Source: Deltaproteobacteria bacterium (GTDB lineage: Bacteria > Lernaellota > Lernaellaia > JACKCT01). From it: a stretch of 64,000 nucleotides of DNA. The notes beneath the pieces are model-generated. The model ran no database searches, was not told where the DNA came from, and saw only the letters and a program-made list of their open reading frames with translations. Where the stretch lies: positions 372,001-436,000 of the forward strand of contig JACKCT010000001.1 of the NCBI GenBank assembly GCA_020633895.1, given 5' to 3'. Within the stretch, counting starts at the first letter, position 1. The number at the start of each line of letters is the position of its first letter. Below are positions 19,296 to 27,546 of the stretch, in pieces. A program made the position numbers and the translations under genes.

Positions 19296-19402
19296 TGGCG
19301 TAGTCGCCACGGACTGACGGATCGCAAGCGATCCTGGACGCTGGCGCGTGGGTCGCACCAGCCATGGTGGAAGTCGCTTCGCTCCAATCGGTGTGATGAC
19401 AC
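19294..19402 (+). repeat. family B repeat, copy 1
   Basis: Begins at the TAG stop of the preceding gene. Two hairpins: GTGGCG-TAGT-CGCCAC (19295-19310) and GGATCGC-AA-GCGATCC (19319-19334), then GACGCTGGCGCG and GTCGCTTCGCTCC. The copy at 36975-37078 has the same layout with different but still paired stem bases. Confidence 0.8.
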
Positions 19403-19411
19403 GCGTTCGAC

Positions 19412-19440
19412 CTTTCAGAGCCGCGACCGTTAGGGAGCGG
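19412..19440 (+). repeat. family A repeat, CCGC/GCGG form
   Basis: TTTCAGAGCCGCGACCG followed by TTAGGGAGCGGA; a 4-bp CCGC/GCGG stem encloses the loop. It lies 10 bases after the family B copy. Confidence 0.8.
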
Positions 19441-19467
19441 ATAAGTCCCGGCAGATGCTTTGTCTTA

Positions 19468-19500
19468 ACAGAGCCCTGACCGTAAGGGAGGGGTTGTCGA
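19468..19500 (+). repeat. family A repeat, CCCT/GGGG form
   Basis: ACAGAGCCCTGACCG followed by TAAGGGAGGGGT; the stem holds if one T.G wobble is allowed. Same orientation as the copy at 19412. Confidence 0.7.
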
Positions 19501-19546
19501 GCCGTTCTCTATTCGGATGACATCCGTTGTCAGGGGAAGAGGACGA

Positions 19547-19605
19547 GAGATCCTTCACTTCCCGCTTTCGCCAAGGCTACGGCGGACTTGCCGCTCAGGA
19601 TGACA
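19547..19605. repeat. partial family C repeat with AAGGCTACGGC insert
   Basis: AGATCCTTCACTTCCCG at the left and CAGGATGACA at the right match the ends of the longer family C copies at 32978 and 51075. The middle carries TCGCCAAGGCTACGGCGG, also found inside family A loops. Confidence 0.65.
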
Positions 19606-20413
19606 AGCCTTCTGCTCGTACTCCATCCCCCAGCCCCGCGCACGCGTCCACCAACCCCTGCAATGAATGGGGATCGGCCTGCGCGTCGACGGTTAGACCA
19701 TGGTCGCGGAGCGTCTTGGACGTGGACGGGCCGATGGACACGAAGCGCGCGCGCATCGCGAATTCAGCGAGGCGTTCCGGGCCGAGGATGGCGACGAAGT
19801 TGTCGACGGCCGATGAGCTGGTCATGGTGACAATCGGCCGGCCGGGCAGGGCGAGCAGTTCTTCCACCGCGTCCGGCGGCGGAACCTCCGGCACATTGCG
19901 ATAGGCGTCCGCTTCGTCCACCCGCGCTCCCGCGTCCCGCAGCCATTTTGCCAACAGCGGCCGCGCCAGATCGCCGCGCGGCAACAGAAAGCGTTTCCCC
20001 GCCACCGGCAGATCCATCGCCTCGATCTTCGCGATCAGCGCGCTCGCGTGGAAATGGTCCGGCACCACGTCGACGCGAAATCCCACGTCCTCCATGCGCC
20101 GCGCGGTTGTCGGGCCCACGACGCACACCTTCGCCGGCACTGTCGCCGGATCCACGCCCGCCTGCTGCATCACGTCCCGAAGCGCGTCGACGCCGTTGGC
20201 GCTGGTGAGCACGAGGTAGTCGTATGCGGCAAGGTGTCCGACCGCGTCGAACAGCGGCGAGTCGTCTTCCGGCGGGACGATTTTGATGGTGGGGAAAACG
20301 ACGATCCGCGCTCCCAAAGCGCCGAGGCGGTCGGCCAACTCGTCGGCTTGGGCGCGGGCACGGGTGATGACGACGGGAACGTCGCGCAGGGGTTGGTCGA
20401 CCGGGGGGGTCAT
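19595..20413 (-). CDS. hemD: uroporphyrinogen-III synthase
   Basis: 272 residues. It should close and invert hydroxymethylbilane to uroporphyrinogen III in tetrapyrrole synthesis. Family features: VVITRARAQADELADRLGALGA near the start, YDYLVLTSANGVDAL, and TSSSAVDNFVAIL in the second domain. The ATG at 20413 overlaps the hemC stop as ATGA. The longer frame upstream is only the hemC shadow. The last bases lie within the AAGGCTACGGC/AGGATGACA repeat zone, so the C-terminal 3-4 residues are repeat-derived. Confidence 0.92.
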   Translation of the reverse strand: MTPPVDQPLRDVPVVITRARAQADELADRLGALGARIVVFPTIKIVPPEDDSPLFDAVGHLAAYDYLVLTSANGVDALRDVMQQAGVDPATVPAKVCVVGPTTARRMEDVGFRVDVVPDHFHASALIAKIEAMDLPVAGKRFLLPRGDLARPLLAKWLRDAGARVDEADAYRNVPEVPPPDAVEELLALPGRPIVTMTSSSAVDNFVAILGPERLAEFAMRARFVSIGPSTSKTLRDHGLTVDAQADPHSLQGLVDACAGLGDGVRAEGLSS

Positions 20414-21357
20414 CCTTCGGCTTCGGCGGCGCGGACTTCGGCGAGGATTTCGTCGCCGCCTTTGTCGAGCAGGCGTTCGGCGAGCGCGTTGCCCAGGCCT
20501 TCGGGGTCGGCCGGGTCGCCGATCAGACCGTCGCGCACAATCCGCGTGCCGTCCAGCGAACCGATCATGCCTTCGAGGATGAAGTCTCCGTCGTCCATGC
20601 GCGCGTAGGCGCCGATCGGCACCTGGCAACCGCCTTCGAGGCGCCGCAGCAGCGCCCGCTCGCACATGGTGTCGCGCCACGCATCGGCGTCGGTCAACTC
20701 GGCGGTGAGTTGGTCCATGAATGGGTCGCCCTGGCGGATTTCGACGGCGATCGCCCCCTGGCCGACGGCCGGCAGCATGATGTCGGTGTCGATGAACTCG
20801 GTGATGCGTTCTTCCCAGCCCATCCGCAACAGCCCCGCCGCCGCGAGGATGAGCCCGGCCATCTCGTCCGACTCGTGCAGCTTGCGCCAGCGCGTATTCA
20901 GGTTGCCTCGCATGTCCACGACATTCAGATCCGGCCGGAAGGCCAGCAATTGGGACCGGCGACGCAGGCTGCTCGTGCCCACCGTCGCTCCCTTGGGCAG
21001 GTCGGCAAGCTTGGTGCCGTCCTTGGAGACGAACGCGTCGCGTAGATTCTCGCGCTTGCAGACCGCGCCGATCTTCATTTCCTTGGGCAACTGCGTGGGC
21101 AGGTCTTTGAGGCTGTGGACCGCCATGTCCGCGTCGCCGTAGAGCAACGCCTCTTCCAAGGCCTGGGTGAACAGGCCCTTGTCGCCGATTTTCGCCAGCG
21201 GCTTGTCCAGGACTTCATCGCCCTTGGTGGACACGGCGTTGATCTGAAAATGGATATCCGGATGCAGGTCCAGCAGATGCCGGTGAACCAGGTCGGTTTG
21301 CTTTCGGGCGAGGTCGCTGGCGCGAGTGATGATGAGGATGCTGGTATCGACAGCCAA
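20410..21357 (-). CDS. hemC: porphobilinogen deaminase (hydroxymethylbilane synthase)
   Basis: 315 residues. It joins four porphobilinogens into hydroxymethylbilane. Clear motifs: ITRASDLARKQT, VSTKGDEVLDKPLAKIGDKG, MAVHSLKDLPT, VGTSSLRRRSQL, DMRGNLNTR, and LEGGCQVPIGAYA, whose Cys carries the dipyrromethane cofactor. It lies 2 bases after hemA and overlaps hemD by 4, so hemA-hemC-hemD form one operon. hemB is not in the window. Confidence 0.97.
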   Translation of the reverse strand: MAVDTSILIITRASDLARKQTDLVHRHLLDLHPDIHFQINAVSTKGDEVLDKPLAKIGDKGLFTQALEEALLYGDADMAVHSLKDLPTQLPKEMKIGAVCKRENLRDAFVSKDGTKLADLPKGATVGTSSLRRRSQLLAFRPDLNVVDMRGNLNTRWRKLHESDEMAGLILAAAGLLRMGWEERITEFIDTDIMLPAVGQGAIAVEIRQGDPFMDQLTAELTDADAWRDTMCERALLRRLEGGCQVPIGAYARMDDGDFILEGMIGSLDGTRIVRDGLIGDPADPEGLGNALAERLLDKGGDEILAEVRAAEAEG

Positions 21358-21359
21358 AT

Positions 21360-22637
21360 TTACGCGCCCAATTGATTCATCGAACGCAGCAGCGAATCCA
21401 GCTTTTCGATGTTGTTCTCCATGGCCGCCTTTTTAAGCGACATGATGGGCGTGTGCAAGATGCGGTTCATGATGGTGCGGGAGGCCGCGTCGACCCGCTC
21501 GAAGGCTTCGTCGTCGATCAGGCCGCGCAACTTGTTGATTTCCTCGGTGCGGATGCGTTCGGCCATGGCGCGCAGCTCGGTGATCGCCGGGGCCACGCGC
21601 TGCGTGCGCAGCCATTCGTCGAACTGCTCCAGGGCCTCGTCGATCATATCGAACGCGGCGTGCTTGGCGGCGCCGCGGCGCTCCACATTGTCTTCGATGG
21701 CGGATTGCAGATCGTCGATATTGAACAGATGAATGCCTTCAATCAGGGCCACGCGATCGTCCACGTCCCGAGGCACGGCCAGATCGACCAGATACAGCGG
21801 GCGGCCTTCGCGGCGGCCCATCACCTCGGCCATCATCGGTTGATCCAAAACAATGCTCGGCGACGCGGTCGCGCAAAGGACGATGTCCGCCTCGGTCAGC
21901 GTGTCCCGCAAATTTTCCCAGACGGCGACATCGGCGTCCAGGTCCGCGGCCAACTCGTCAGCCCGCTTGAAGCTGCGGTTGGTGATGGTCATGTGGGCCA
22001 CACCCCGTCCGGCCAGATCCCGAGCGGCGATGGCCGCCGTCTCCCCGGCGCCGATGACCAAGGCGTTTTGCGTCGCCAGGTCGTCGACGTGGTGGGAAAT
22101 CAGATCGCAGGCCACCTGGCTTACCGAGGTCGAGCCGCAGCCGATGCGCGTCTTGGTGCGCACCTGCTTGGCGACCCGGAAGGCGGCGTGGAAGAGCTTG
22201 TTGGTGACGGTGCCGTTCATGCGGCAGGCGACGGCCTGGTTGTAGGCCCGCTTGACCTGACCGCTGATCTGGTGCTCGCCCAGGACCATCGACTCCAAGC
22301 CCGACGCCACTCGGAACAGGTGTTCGGCGGCTTCGCGACCGGTGAAGTGATAGATGTGGGGACGCAGTTCGGTGTCGGCCAAGCCCTTCAGATCGAACAA
22401 CAGGCGTTCGAGAACCTTGGGAGAGAAGATGTCCACATTGGTGACGCCCACGATCTCGGTGCGGTTGCACGTCGAGACGATGACGCACTCGTCCAGATAG
22501 GCGCCTTCGCCCTGGGCGGCGGTGCGTTTGAGGGCCAGCAGGGCTTCGTTGATTTCCGCTTCGGTAAAGGAAATCTTCTCGCGCAGCGAGAGGGGAGCGG
22601 TTTTGTGGTTGACGCCGACGAGGGTCAAACGATGCAT
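21360..22637 (-). CDS. hemA: glutamyl-tRNA reductase
   Basis: 425 residues. First committed step of C5-pathway tetrapyrrole synthesis, reducing glutamyl-tRNA to glutamate-1-semialdehyde. Motifs: VGVNHKTAPLSLRE at the start, IVSTCNRTEI with the catalytic Cys, GLESMVLGEHQISGQVK, the Rossmann motif LVIGAGETAAIAARDL, and a C-terminal dimerisation helix. First gene of the hemACD operon; its promoter should lie in 22638-22990. The C5 route fits the proposed deltaproteobacterial-type host. Confidence 0.97.
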   Translation of the reverse strand: MHRLTLVGVNHKTAPLSLREKISFTEAEINEALLALKRTAAQGEGAYLDECVIVSTCNRTEIVGVTNVDIFSPKVLERLLFDLKGLADTELRPHIYHFTGREAAEHLFRVASGLESMVLGEHQISGQVKRAYNQAVACRMNGTVTNKLFHAAFRVAKQVRTKTRIGCGSTSVSQVACDLISHHVDDLATQNALVIGAGETAAIAARDLAGRGVAHMTITNRSFKRADELAADLDADVAVWENLRDTLTEADIVLCATASPSIVLDQPMMAEVMGRREGRPLYLVDLAVPRDVDDRVALIEGIHLFNIDDLQSAIEDNVERRGAAKHAAFDMIDEALEQFDEWLRTQRVAPAITELRAMAERIRTEEINKLRGLIDDEAFERVDAASRTIMNRILHTPIMSLKKAAMENNIEKLDSLLRSMNQLGA

Positions 22638-22990
22638 GATGGAAGGAACTCCCGTCCGAGAAACAAATTCGAAATCAAGATTCTCATTCTCAAGTTGGGG
22701 TCCGGCCCCAAGGACCGCCCCTTTGTCGCCCGCTCCGGCTCCGACACCCGGCGACCGACCTGCAGAACCTTACCCCAAGACGGTTGCGCGATCCAGGTCG
22801 ACTGACAATGGCGTGACAAAGGGTGATGCCCGTAAGTTATTGAAATGTATTTACAATAAGGCGGTGCCGGCCGAGCCGTGACGATTGCCTGACAATCGGA
22901 TGATGATCGGTGCACCTCCCCGACGGTGCGTGTCGTGTCCGTGCCCGGACGCTTGTCGGCGGCGGCGTTTTGTGTACCCTTGGGCCGATC
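22638..22990. other. divergent promoter region hemA / glycosyltransferase
   Basis: About 350 bp without a supported gene. A short AT-rich patch (22835-22862) may contain promoter elements for one or both flanking genes. No riboswitch or clear operator was recognised. Confidence 0.45.
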
Positions 22991-24214
22991 ATGACCACCC
23001 TGTTCGGCACGCTCTACGCGATCGGCAACGTCTTCGGCGGCCACGGCATCGGCAACATCGCCGCCCGCGCCGCCGAGGGGCTTTGGCGCGATCGAGCCGT
23101 GGCTCGCGTCGTGTGCTTGGACTCGCGGCAGACGATGATCCACGACGACGTCATCCACCATGTGCCGTTTCCCCGCGACGCCTGGCGCCGGATCGTGCCG
23201 GACAAGGCCTATTATTTGGCCAAGAACGCCCGTTTCGACATGGGCGTGGAGCGCGTCTGGCGGGAATATCGCAACGATATCCGCACGATGCACGTCTGGA
23301 ATTCCCAGGCGACTAACGCGGCGGTCCGTGCGAAGGCCTCGGGGGCGAAGGTCGTTGTGGATCGGGCCAGCAGCCACATCCTGACGCAGACCCTCATCCT
23401 GCGTGAGGCGTATAAGCGGGAGGGCATCCGCTACGAGCCGACGTGGCGCCGGGTGATCGATCGGTGCCTTCGGGACTACGAGACGGCGGATCTGGTGACG
23501 GTGCCGTCTCCCTTTGCTTATCGCAGCTTCCTGGACCACGGCTACCCGCCCGACCGGCTCACCCTCAATCCCTTCGGCTTTGACGTCCGGCCGGACACCC
23601 CCCAAGCGACGCAGGACGACCGCGCGACGTTTCGTGTCCTGTTCGCGGGGCAGGTGGGGGTGCGCAAGGGGGTGTTCGATCTGCTGCGGGCGTGGGATCG
23701 GGCCGCGTTGCCGAACGCGCGCTTGACGCTGGTTGGGGGTGTCGAAAAAGCCGCGGCGGACAAGCTGGCCCCATGGCGCGACCGTTCGGATATCGAATTT
23801 CCGGGTTTTCGCAACGATGTCCCGGCACTGATGGCCGCGTCTCACGCATTCTGCTTTCCCACACTGGAGGAAGGCAGCGCGCTGGTCACATACGAGGCCA
23901 TGGCCCATGGCCTGCCGATGGTGACGACCGTCGAGTCCGGGACCGTGGCCCAAGGCGACCGATCGGCGATCCTGGTGCGGGCGGGGGATATCGACGCGGT
24001 CGCGGCGGCCTTGACGCGGCTCTACGAGGATCCCGATCTGGCGACACGCCTGGGGGCGGCGGCGCGGGCGAGGGTTGCGGAATATCCCTGGGCCGACTAC
24101 GGCGCGCGCGTGGCCAAGGCCCATCGGGCGCTGCTCGGCGAAGCGTCGATGGACGAGGTGGTCGCGATCGATCCGGATGTCCTGATCGACCCGATGGCGG
24201 AGGCGGGTGCGTGA
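22991..24214 (+). CDS. glycosyltransferase, GT4-like (GT-B fold)
   Basis: 407 residues from ATG 22991. The C-terminal half has the GT4 pattern: VLFAGQVGVRKGVFDLLRAW, LVGGVEKAAADKLAPW, PTLEEGSALVTYEAMAHGLP with the EGxxLVxxEA nucleotide-sugar motif. The N-terminus has GGHGIGNIAARAAEGLW for acceptor binding. No ribosome binding site is obvious; the frame extends to 22910 but the extra residues do not look conserved. It overlaps the next gene by GTGA. It should transfer a sugar to a surface glycan, substrate unknown. Confidence 0.88.
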   Translation: MTTLFGTLYAIGNVFGGHGIGNIAARAAEGLWRDRAVARVVCLDSRQTMIHDDVIHHVPFPRDAWRRIVPDKAYYLAKNARFDMGVERVWREYRNDIRTMHVWNSQATNAAVRAKASGAKVVVDRASSHILTQTLILREAYKREGIRYEPTWRRVIDRCLRDYETADLVTVPSPFAYRSFLDHGYPPDRLTLNPFGFDVRPDTPQATQDDRATFRVLFAGQVGVRKGVFDLLRAWDRAALPNARLTLVGGVEKAAADKLAPWRDRSDIEFPGFRNDVPALMAASHAFCFPTLEEGSALVTYEAMAHGLPMVTTVESGTVAQGDRSAILVRAGDIDAVAAALTRLYEDPDLATRLGAAARARVAEYPWADYGARVAKAHRALLGEASMDEVVAIDPDVLIDPMAEAGA

Positions 24215-24777
24215 GCGACGGCGCTTACCGCGAGCCCGTTCCATTCGGCCATTTCCGGCCTCGCTACGCCCCCGGGCGCCCGTTCCCGCCGTACCGCTTC
24301 ATCCCCGGCCACGCGCCCCATCCGATCACGCATCCTGACGGCCATAGCCACGGCCGCGCGGAACCGGTCTTTGCCCCCCTCACCGAAGGCAACTGGCGCG
24401 AGAGCGAGGACTACCTGTTCGGCGTGGATCTTTATAACCACGCCTACTGGTGGGAGGCTCACGAGGCTTGGGAAGGGCTGTGGCGCGTGTCGCCTGAGCC
24501 GGTCGCGGGATTCCTGCAGGGATTGATTCAGTGCTCGGGCGCCTTGATCAAAGCCCATGTGGCTGATGCCGGCGGCACGCGTCGTCTTTCCGAGCGGGGT
24601 AGGGCCAAAATGCGGGAGTCGTTCGAAAATCGAAGTGGGAGTTGTGAGATTTTCCTGGGAATTGACGTCCCGGAGCATTTGGCGCGCTGGGATCGTTACT
24701 TTGCCGTGGCGATTCGAAGGGCCGAGGGCGAAAAAATTGACGATGAAGTAAATCCGCTCATAATTCTTCGTGTCTGA
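24211..24777 (+). CDS. DUF309 family protein
   Basis: 188 residues, GTG start overlapping the preceding stop. The second half has the DUF309 motif LYNHAYWWEAHEAWEGLW followed by FLQGLIQCSGALIKA; the conserved His/Glu pair suggests a ligand or metal site, but the family function is unknown. The first 60 residues are rich in Pro, His and Arg and look disordered. Translational coupling to the glycosyltransferase hints at a related job. Confidence 0.85.
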   Translation: MSDGAYREPVPFGHFRPRYAPGRPFPPYRFIPGHAPHPITHPDGHSHGRAEPVFAPLTEGNWRESEDYLFGVDLYNHAYWWEAHEAWEGLWRVSPEPVAGFLQGLIQCSGALIKAHVADAGGTRRLSERGRAKMRESFENRSGSCEIFLGIDVPEHLARWDRYFAVAIRRAEGEKIDDEVNPLIILRV

Positions 24778-24822
24778 CTTGGAGTATGAGTAAAGTTCCA
24801 TCGTGCAAAGGGGTCATACCGG

Positions 24823-25143
24823 ATGAGCAATCAACCATTGGAAATCGATATGGAATCCGCGAAAGAACTCCTGGACGGGGGAGGGGCCATCTTCGTCGAT
24901 GTGCGCGATCCCATGTCTTATAAGCAGGCCCACATTCCGGGTGCGATTCACGTCACCGACTCGAATGTCCAGGAATTCGTGGAACAAACGGCGAAGAGCT
25001 CGAAGGTCATCGTGTACTGTTACCATGGGATGACCAGCCAGGGCGGTGCCCAGTTCTTCCGAGCGCAGGGCTTTGAAGAATGCTACTCCATGGTGGGCGG
25101 TTTCGAGGCTTGGCGATTCCGATTCGATCACACCGGTTCCTAG
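24823..25143 (+). CDS. single-domain rhodanese (GlpE-like sulfurtransferase)
   Basis: 106 residues, the usual length of GlpE. The active-site loop is CYHGMTS with Cys66, close to GlpE's CYHGNSS (Cys65). Other rhodanese features: FVDVRDPMSYKQAHIPGAIHV and a C-terminal GGFEAWR. It should move sulfane sulfur from thiosulfate to a thiol or other acceptor in the cytoplasm. A strong terminator follows. Confidence 0.93.
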   Translation: MSNQPLEIDMESAKELLDGGGAIFVDVRDPMSYKQAHIPGAIHVTDSNVQEFVEQTAKSSKVIVYCYHGMTSQGGAQFFRAQGFEECYSMVGGFEAWRFRFDHTGS

Positions 25144-25175
25144 GCAGCGTCCGTCCCATCGATATGAGGATAAGC

Positions 25176-25201
25176 GAAAAGCGGCCTGTTGGCCGCTTTT
25201 C
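25176..25201 (+). terminator. rho-independent terminator after the rhodanese
   Basis: Perfect 11-bp stem GAAAAGCGGCC / GGCCGCTTTTC with loop TGTT; the T-run is the 3' arm of the stem. Confidence 0.85.
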
Positions 25202-25249
25202 AGATTTCGGTCCGCCGTCCTTGGATTCCGTAAAACGGCCCGCAAAAAG

Positions 25250-25286
25250 AAGCGTCGTGACGGAGGTCAACTCCGTCACGACGCTT
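25250..25286 (-). terminator. rho-independent terminator for the repeat protein gene
   Basis: Perfect 15-bp stem AAGCGTCGTGACGGA / TCCGTCACGACGCTT with a 7-base loop. On the minus strand it is followed by CTTTTTG, so it ends transcripts of the gene at 25411-26106. A shorter T-run is absent on the plus side. Confidence 0.88.
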
Positions 25287-25410
25287 TGGTCGTCTCGCTT
25301 AGCTTCGGTGCATCTGACGCGGGCGAAGGGCGGCTGGAGGTTCCCCCCGATTCATTTCCCGACGTCGCAGTGGCGTCGGTGCCCGCGGTCAGACGATCGT
25401 CCGGCGATAC

Positions 25411-26106
25411 TTAGGTGACGACGATCGGATTGATCGGGTCGATGCCGATGAGCTGTTGCAGCCAGTTGGGGACCAGGTCGCCCCAGGACAGGCCGGTGAC
25501 GACGATCGGGTCGATTCCGATGATCTGCTGCAACCAGTTGGGGATCAGGTCGCCCCAGGACAGGCCGGTGACGACGATCGGGTCGATCCCGATGATCTGC
25601 TGCAACCAGTTGGGAATCAGGTCGCCCCAGGACAGGCCGGTGACGACGATCGGGTCGATCCCGATGATCTGCTGCAACCAGTTGGGGATCAGGTCGCCCC
25701 AGGACAGGCCGGTGACGACGATCGGGTCGATCCCGATGATCTGCTGCAACCAGTTGGGGATCAGGTCGCCCCAGGACAGGCCGGTGACGACGATCGGATC
25801 CAGTCCGATCAACTCACGCATCCAGTTGGGGATGAGGTCGCCCCAGGACAGGCCGGTAACGACGATCGGATCCAGTCCGATCAGTTCGCGCATCCAGTTG
25901 GGGATCAGATCGCCCCAGGACAGTCCGGCGACGTCGGTGGACGTGTCCACGGCGATGGACTGCATCACGCGGTTGTCCTGAACGTTCATGTCCGAGAACG
26001 CCATGAACAGGAGCTGTCCCGCGAAGAAGAGGGCCACGAGGATGGCGAAGCGCTTTTGGACGCTCAGCCGGGTCAAGGTTTCGGAGCTGATGGTTTTCGA
26101 TGTCAT
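25411..26106 (-). CDS. exported or membrane-anchored protein of seven 24-residue repeats, unknown family
   Basis: 231 residues. The ATG at 26106 has GGAGG 8 bases upstream; an in-frame TTG 15 bases earlier would include the binding site. Residues 1-19 are polar/basic, 20-37 are hydrophobic (FAILVALFFAGQLLFMAF), then a short linker. From G61 to the last residue the protein is only repeats: six units of 24 residues and a last one of 27. Each starts GLSWGDL(I/V)PNW and ends DPIVVT (last: DPINPIVVT). Units 1-2 have MRELIGL in the middle, units 3-6 LQQIIGI, unit 7 LQQLIGI. There is no Cys and almost no Lys. Two Trp and two Asp per unit suggest an amphipathic repeat. Own promoter region and terminator. 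No known family is recognised. Confidence 0.85.
   Translation of the reverse strand: MTSKTISSETLTRLSVQKRFAILVALFFAGQLLFMAFSDMNVQDNRVMQSIAVDTSTDVAGLSWGDLIPNWMRELIGLDPIVVTGLSWGDLIPNWMRELIGLDPIVVTGLSWGDLIPNWLQQIIGIDPIVVTGLSWGDLIPNWLQQIIGIDPIVVTGLSWGDLIPNWLQQIIGIDPIVVTGLSWGDLIPNWLQQIIGIDPIVVTGLSWGDLVPNWLQQLIGIDPINPIVVT
25414..25926 (-). repeat. 72-bp tandem repeat array, seven units, coding
   Basis: Seven in-frame units encode the repeat protein. The four middle units differ by only single synonymous bases (for example GTTGGGGATCAG against GTTGGGAATCAG), which points to recent expansion. The two units at the N-terminal end form a separate subtype, and the last unit has a 9-bp insertion. There are no spacers, so it is not a CRISPR array. 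Confidence 0.97.
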
Positions 26107-26186
26107 TTTTTGAACCTCCAAGGAACCAGGGTTGAACTAAGCGAGCTCTTTACTGAGCTTTGGACAAACGTGTACAATCTGGCTGT

Positions 26187-26198
26187 CGGTCATGACCG
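26187..26198. promoter_or_regulatory. 12-bp palindrome upstream of the repeat protein
   Basis: CGGTCATGACCG is perfectly self-complementary and lies 81-92 bases before the ATG at 26106. It could be an operator, but a 12-bp palindrome may also occur by chance. Confidence 0.3.
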
Positions 26199-26215
26199 GC
26201 AGCGCGAAAAGTGTC

Positions 26216-26860
26216 ATACGGTTCAGTGCTTGTGATTCGGTTTTAGCCCGGAGACCGTGCGAGTGAGCAATCTCGCAAAAGTCACGAGATAAAGTTATCC
26301 CCAAGCAAAATAATTCTCAAGGAAAATCCGCGCATAGCCGATATTAGCCGAAGTAGAGCCGGGGAAAAAGAGATATTATGCGAATGTGTAATATTAGAGA
26401 ATATAAAAATATTAATGTTGATAGAAGTTTTAGAAGCTCTATTATTTCTATTGCGTCGATTCGAAAGATTTGTTGAACGAAAATTCAAAGGTTGCCGATG
26501 TCCGGCCTTATCCCCGACTGCCGGCCACCGTGAATTCACGTTCAAATCGTCCGCGATGTGGACATTTTTAGGCAAGGCTAAAAATTTTGGCAATTTTAGC
26601 GTCGCGGAAATTTCCTCAATGGAAATCATGGGTTGCGCTGGTCCGCCTAAAATTGAAGTAGGTTCTCAGGTAAAGTTTATAAATGCCTGTATTATTGGGG
26701 AAAAATTCAAAAGGAATTTCCGCTTGCTTTTGCGGCGGAAGGGTGATAAGCACAGTTTAAATATCAGAAATATTCCAGCGAGAAGGCGCGACAAAACCCG
26801 GACTTCGGCCTAGGTCGAAGATGTCCGTTTGTTGAATTTTTCCGGGTCTGGAGACGTTGC
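26216..26860. other. AT-rich intergenic island
   Basis: Roughly 26280-26770 is far more AT-rich than anything else in the window (runs such as AATATAAAAATATTAATG). Two frames span it (26282-26629 minus, 26415-26813 plus), but neither has a ribosome binding site or a recognisable sequence. It may be acquired or decayed DNA, or an extended regulatory region for the flanking genes. Confidence 0.6.
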
Positions 26861-27409
26861 ATGGCGAAAAAAGTGTTCACGACCGGCGATGTGGCCCGCC
26901 TTTTGGGCATCAATATCAACACGGTCATCAAGTGGTTCGACGACGGCAAGCTGGACGGATTTCGCCTGCCGACCAGCCACGAGCGGCGCATTCCCCGCAG
27001 CGCGCTGCGTTCGTTCATGATTGAGCACCACATCCCCCTGGACCTTCTGGCCGAAAATCAACCGGCGAATCGGACCTTGGAGCGCCTGCCGGTGGATTTC
27101 AGCGCCGAATTGTCCACCGACGCGGATGCCCCTTTCGGCCCCTATCGGGCGCGCATCAAGAATCTGTCGGCCAACGGCGCCCGTGTGCAGATCTCCGACC
27201 ACGGTTCCGTCGCCATTCCCACGCGCAAATTCGCCATCCAGGTGAACATCACCGACGGCCCCCTTCGCGGCGCTCGTCTGTCGGGTAAGGTCGTCCACAT
27301 GACCCCCTCGGATTCCAATCTGGGATTGGGGCTGCTGTTCAACAACATCGAAGACGCCGTGAAGACCCGCATCGAGGCGTTCATCTCCGAGTCCCGCGCG
27401 GGTCTTTAA
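26861..27409 (+). CDS. MerR/excisionase-type helix-turn-helix fused to a PilZ domain
   Basis: 182 residues, GGAG before the ATG. Residues 5-57 form a MerR/BldC-like DNA-binding unit (FTTGDVARLLGININTVIKW, then a wing FRLPTSHERRIP). The rest is PilZ-like and has both c-di-GMP signature elements: RxxxR at R71-R75 (RTLER) and NxSxxG at 101-106 (NLSANG). The expected role is a transcription factor whose DNA binding responds to cyclic di-GMP. That is inferred from intact motifs, not shown. It faces away from the repeat-protein gene across the AT-rich island, so the latter is a possible target. Confidence 0.88.
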   Translation: MAKKVFTTGDVARLLGININTVIKWFDDGKLDGFRLPTSHERRIPRSALRSFMIEHHIPLDLLAENQPANRTLERLPVDFSAELSTDADAPFGPYRARIKNLSANGARVQISDHGSVAIPTRKFAIQVNITDGPLRGARLSGKVVHMTPSDSNLGLGLLFNNIEDAVKTRIEAFISESRAGL

Positions 27410-27546
27410 ATCCCGATTTCGTCGCCTCCCGTCCGATGTCGGAAGACGCCCAAAAAGAAAATGCGTCATTTCGGTCGTCCCGCCGGTGGCACGGCCGCGA
27501 CGCGTTTGTTATGCTTTGTCCTCAAAATCACCTCGGAGATCCTTCC

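Noticed and set aside
25414-25926. CRISPR array
   Set aside because: Repeats are 72 bp, directly adjacent without spacers, and in frame within a protein with start, binding site and terminator.
25411-26106. Firm call as a RiPP multi-core precursor
   Set aside because: No modifying enzyme, transporter or protease is adjacent, there are no Cys/Ser clusters, and the N-terminal segment looks like a signal or anchor rather than a leader peptide. Kept only as one option.
26282-26813. Two overlapping frames in the AT-rich island (26282-26629 minus, 26415-26813 plus)
   Set aside because: No ribosome binding site, no recognisable sequence, and they oppose each other. AT-rich sequence does not keep frames open by chance as easily as GC-rich, so they are noted, but support is lacking.
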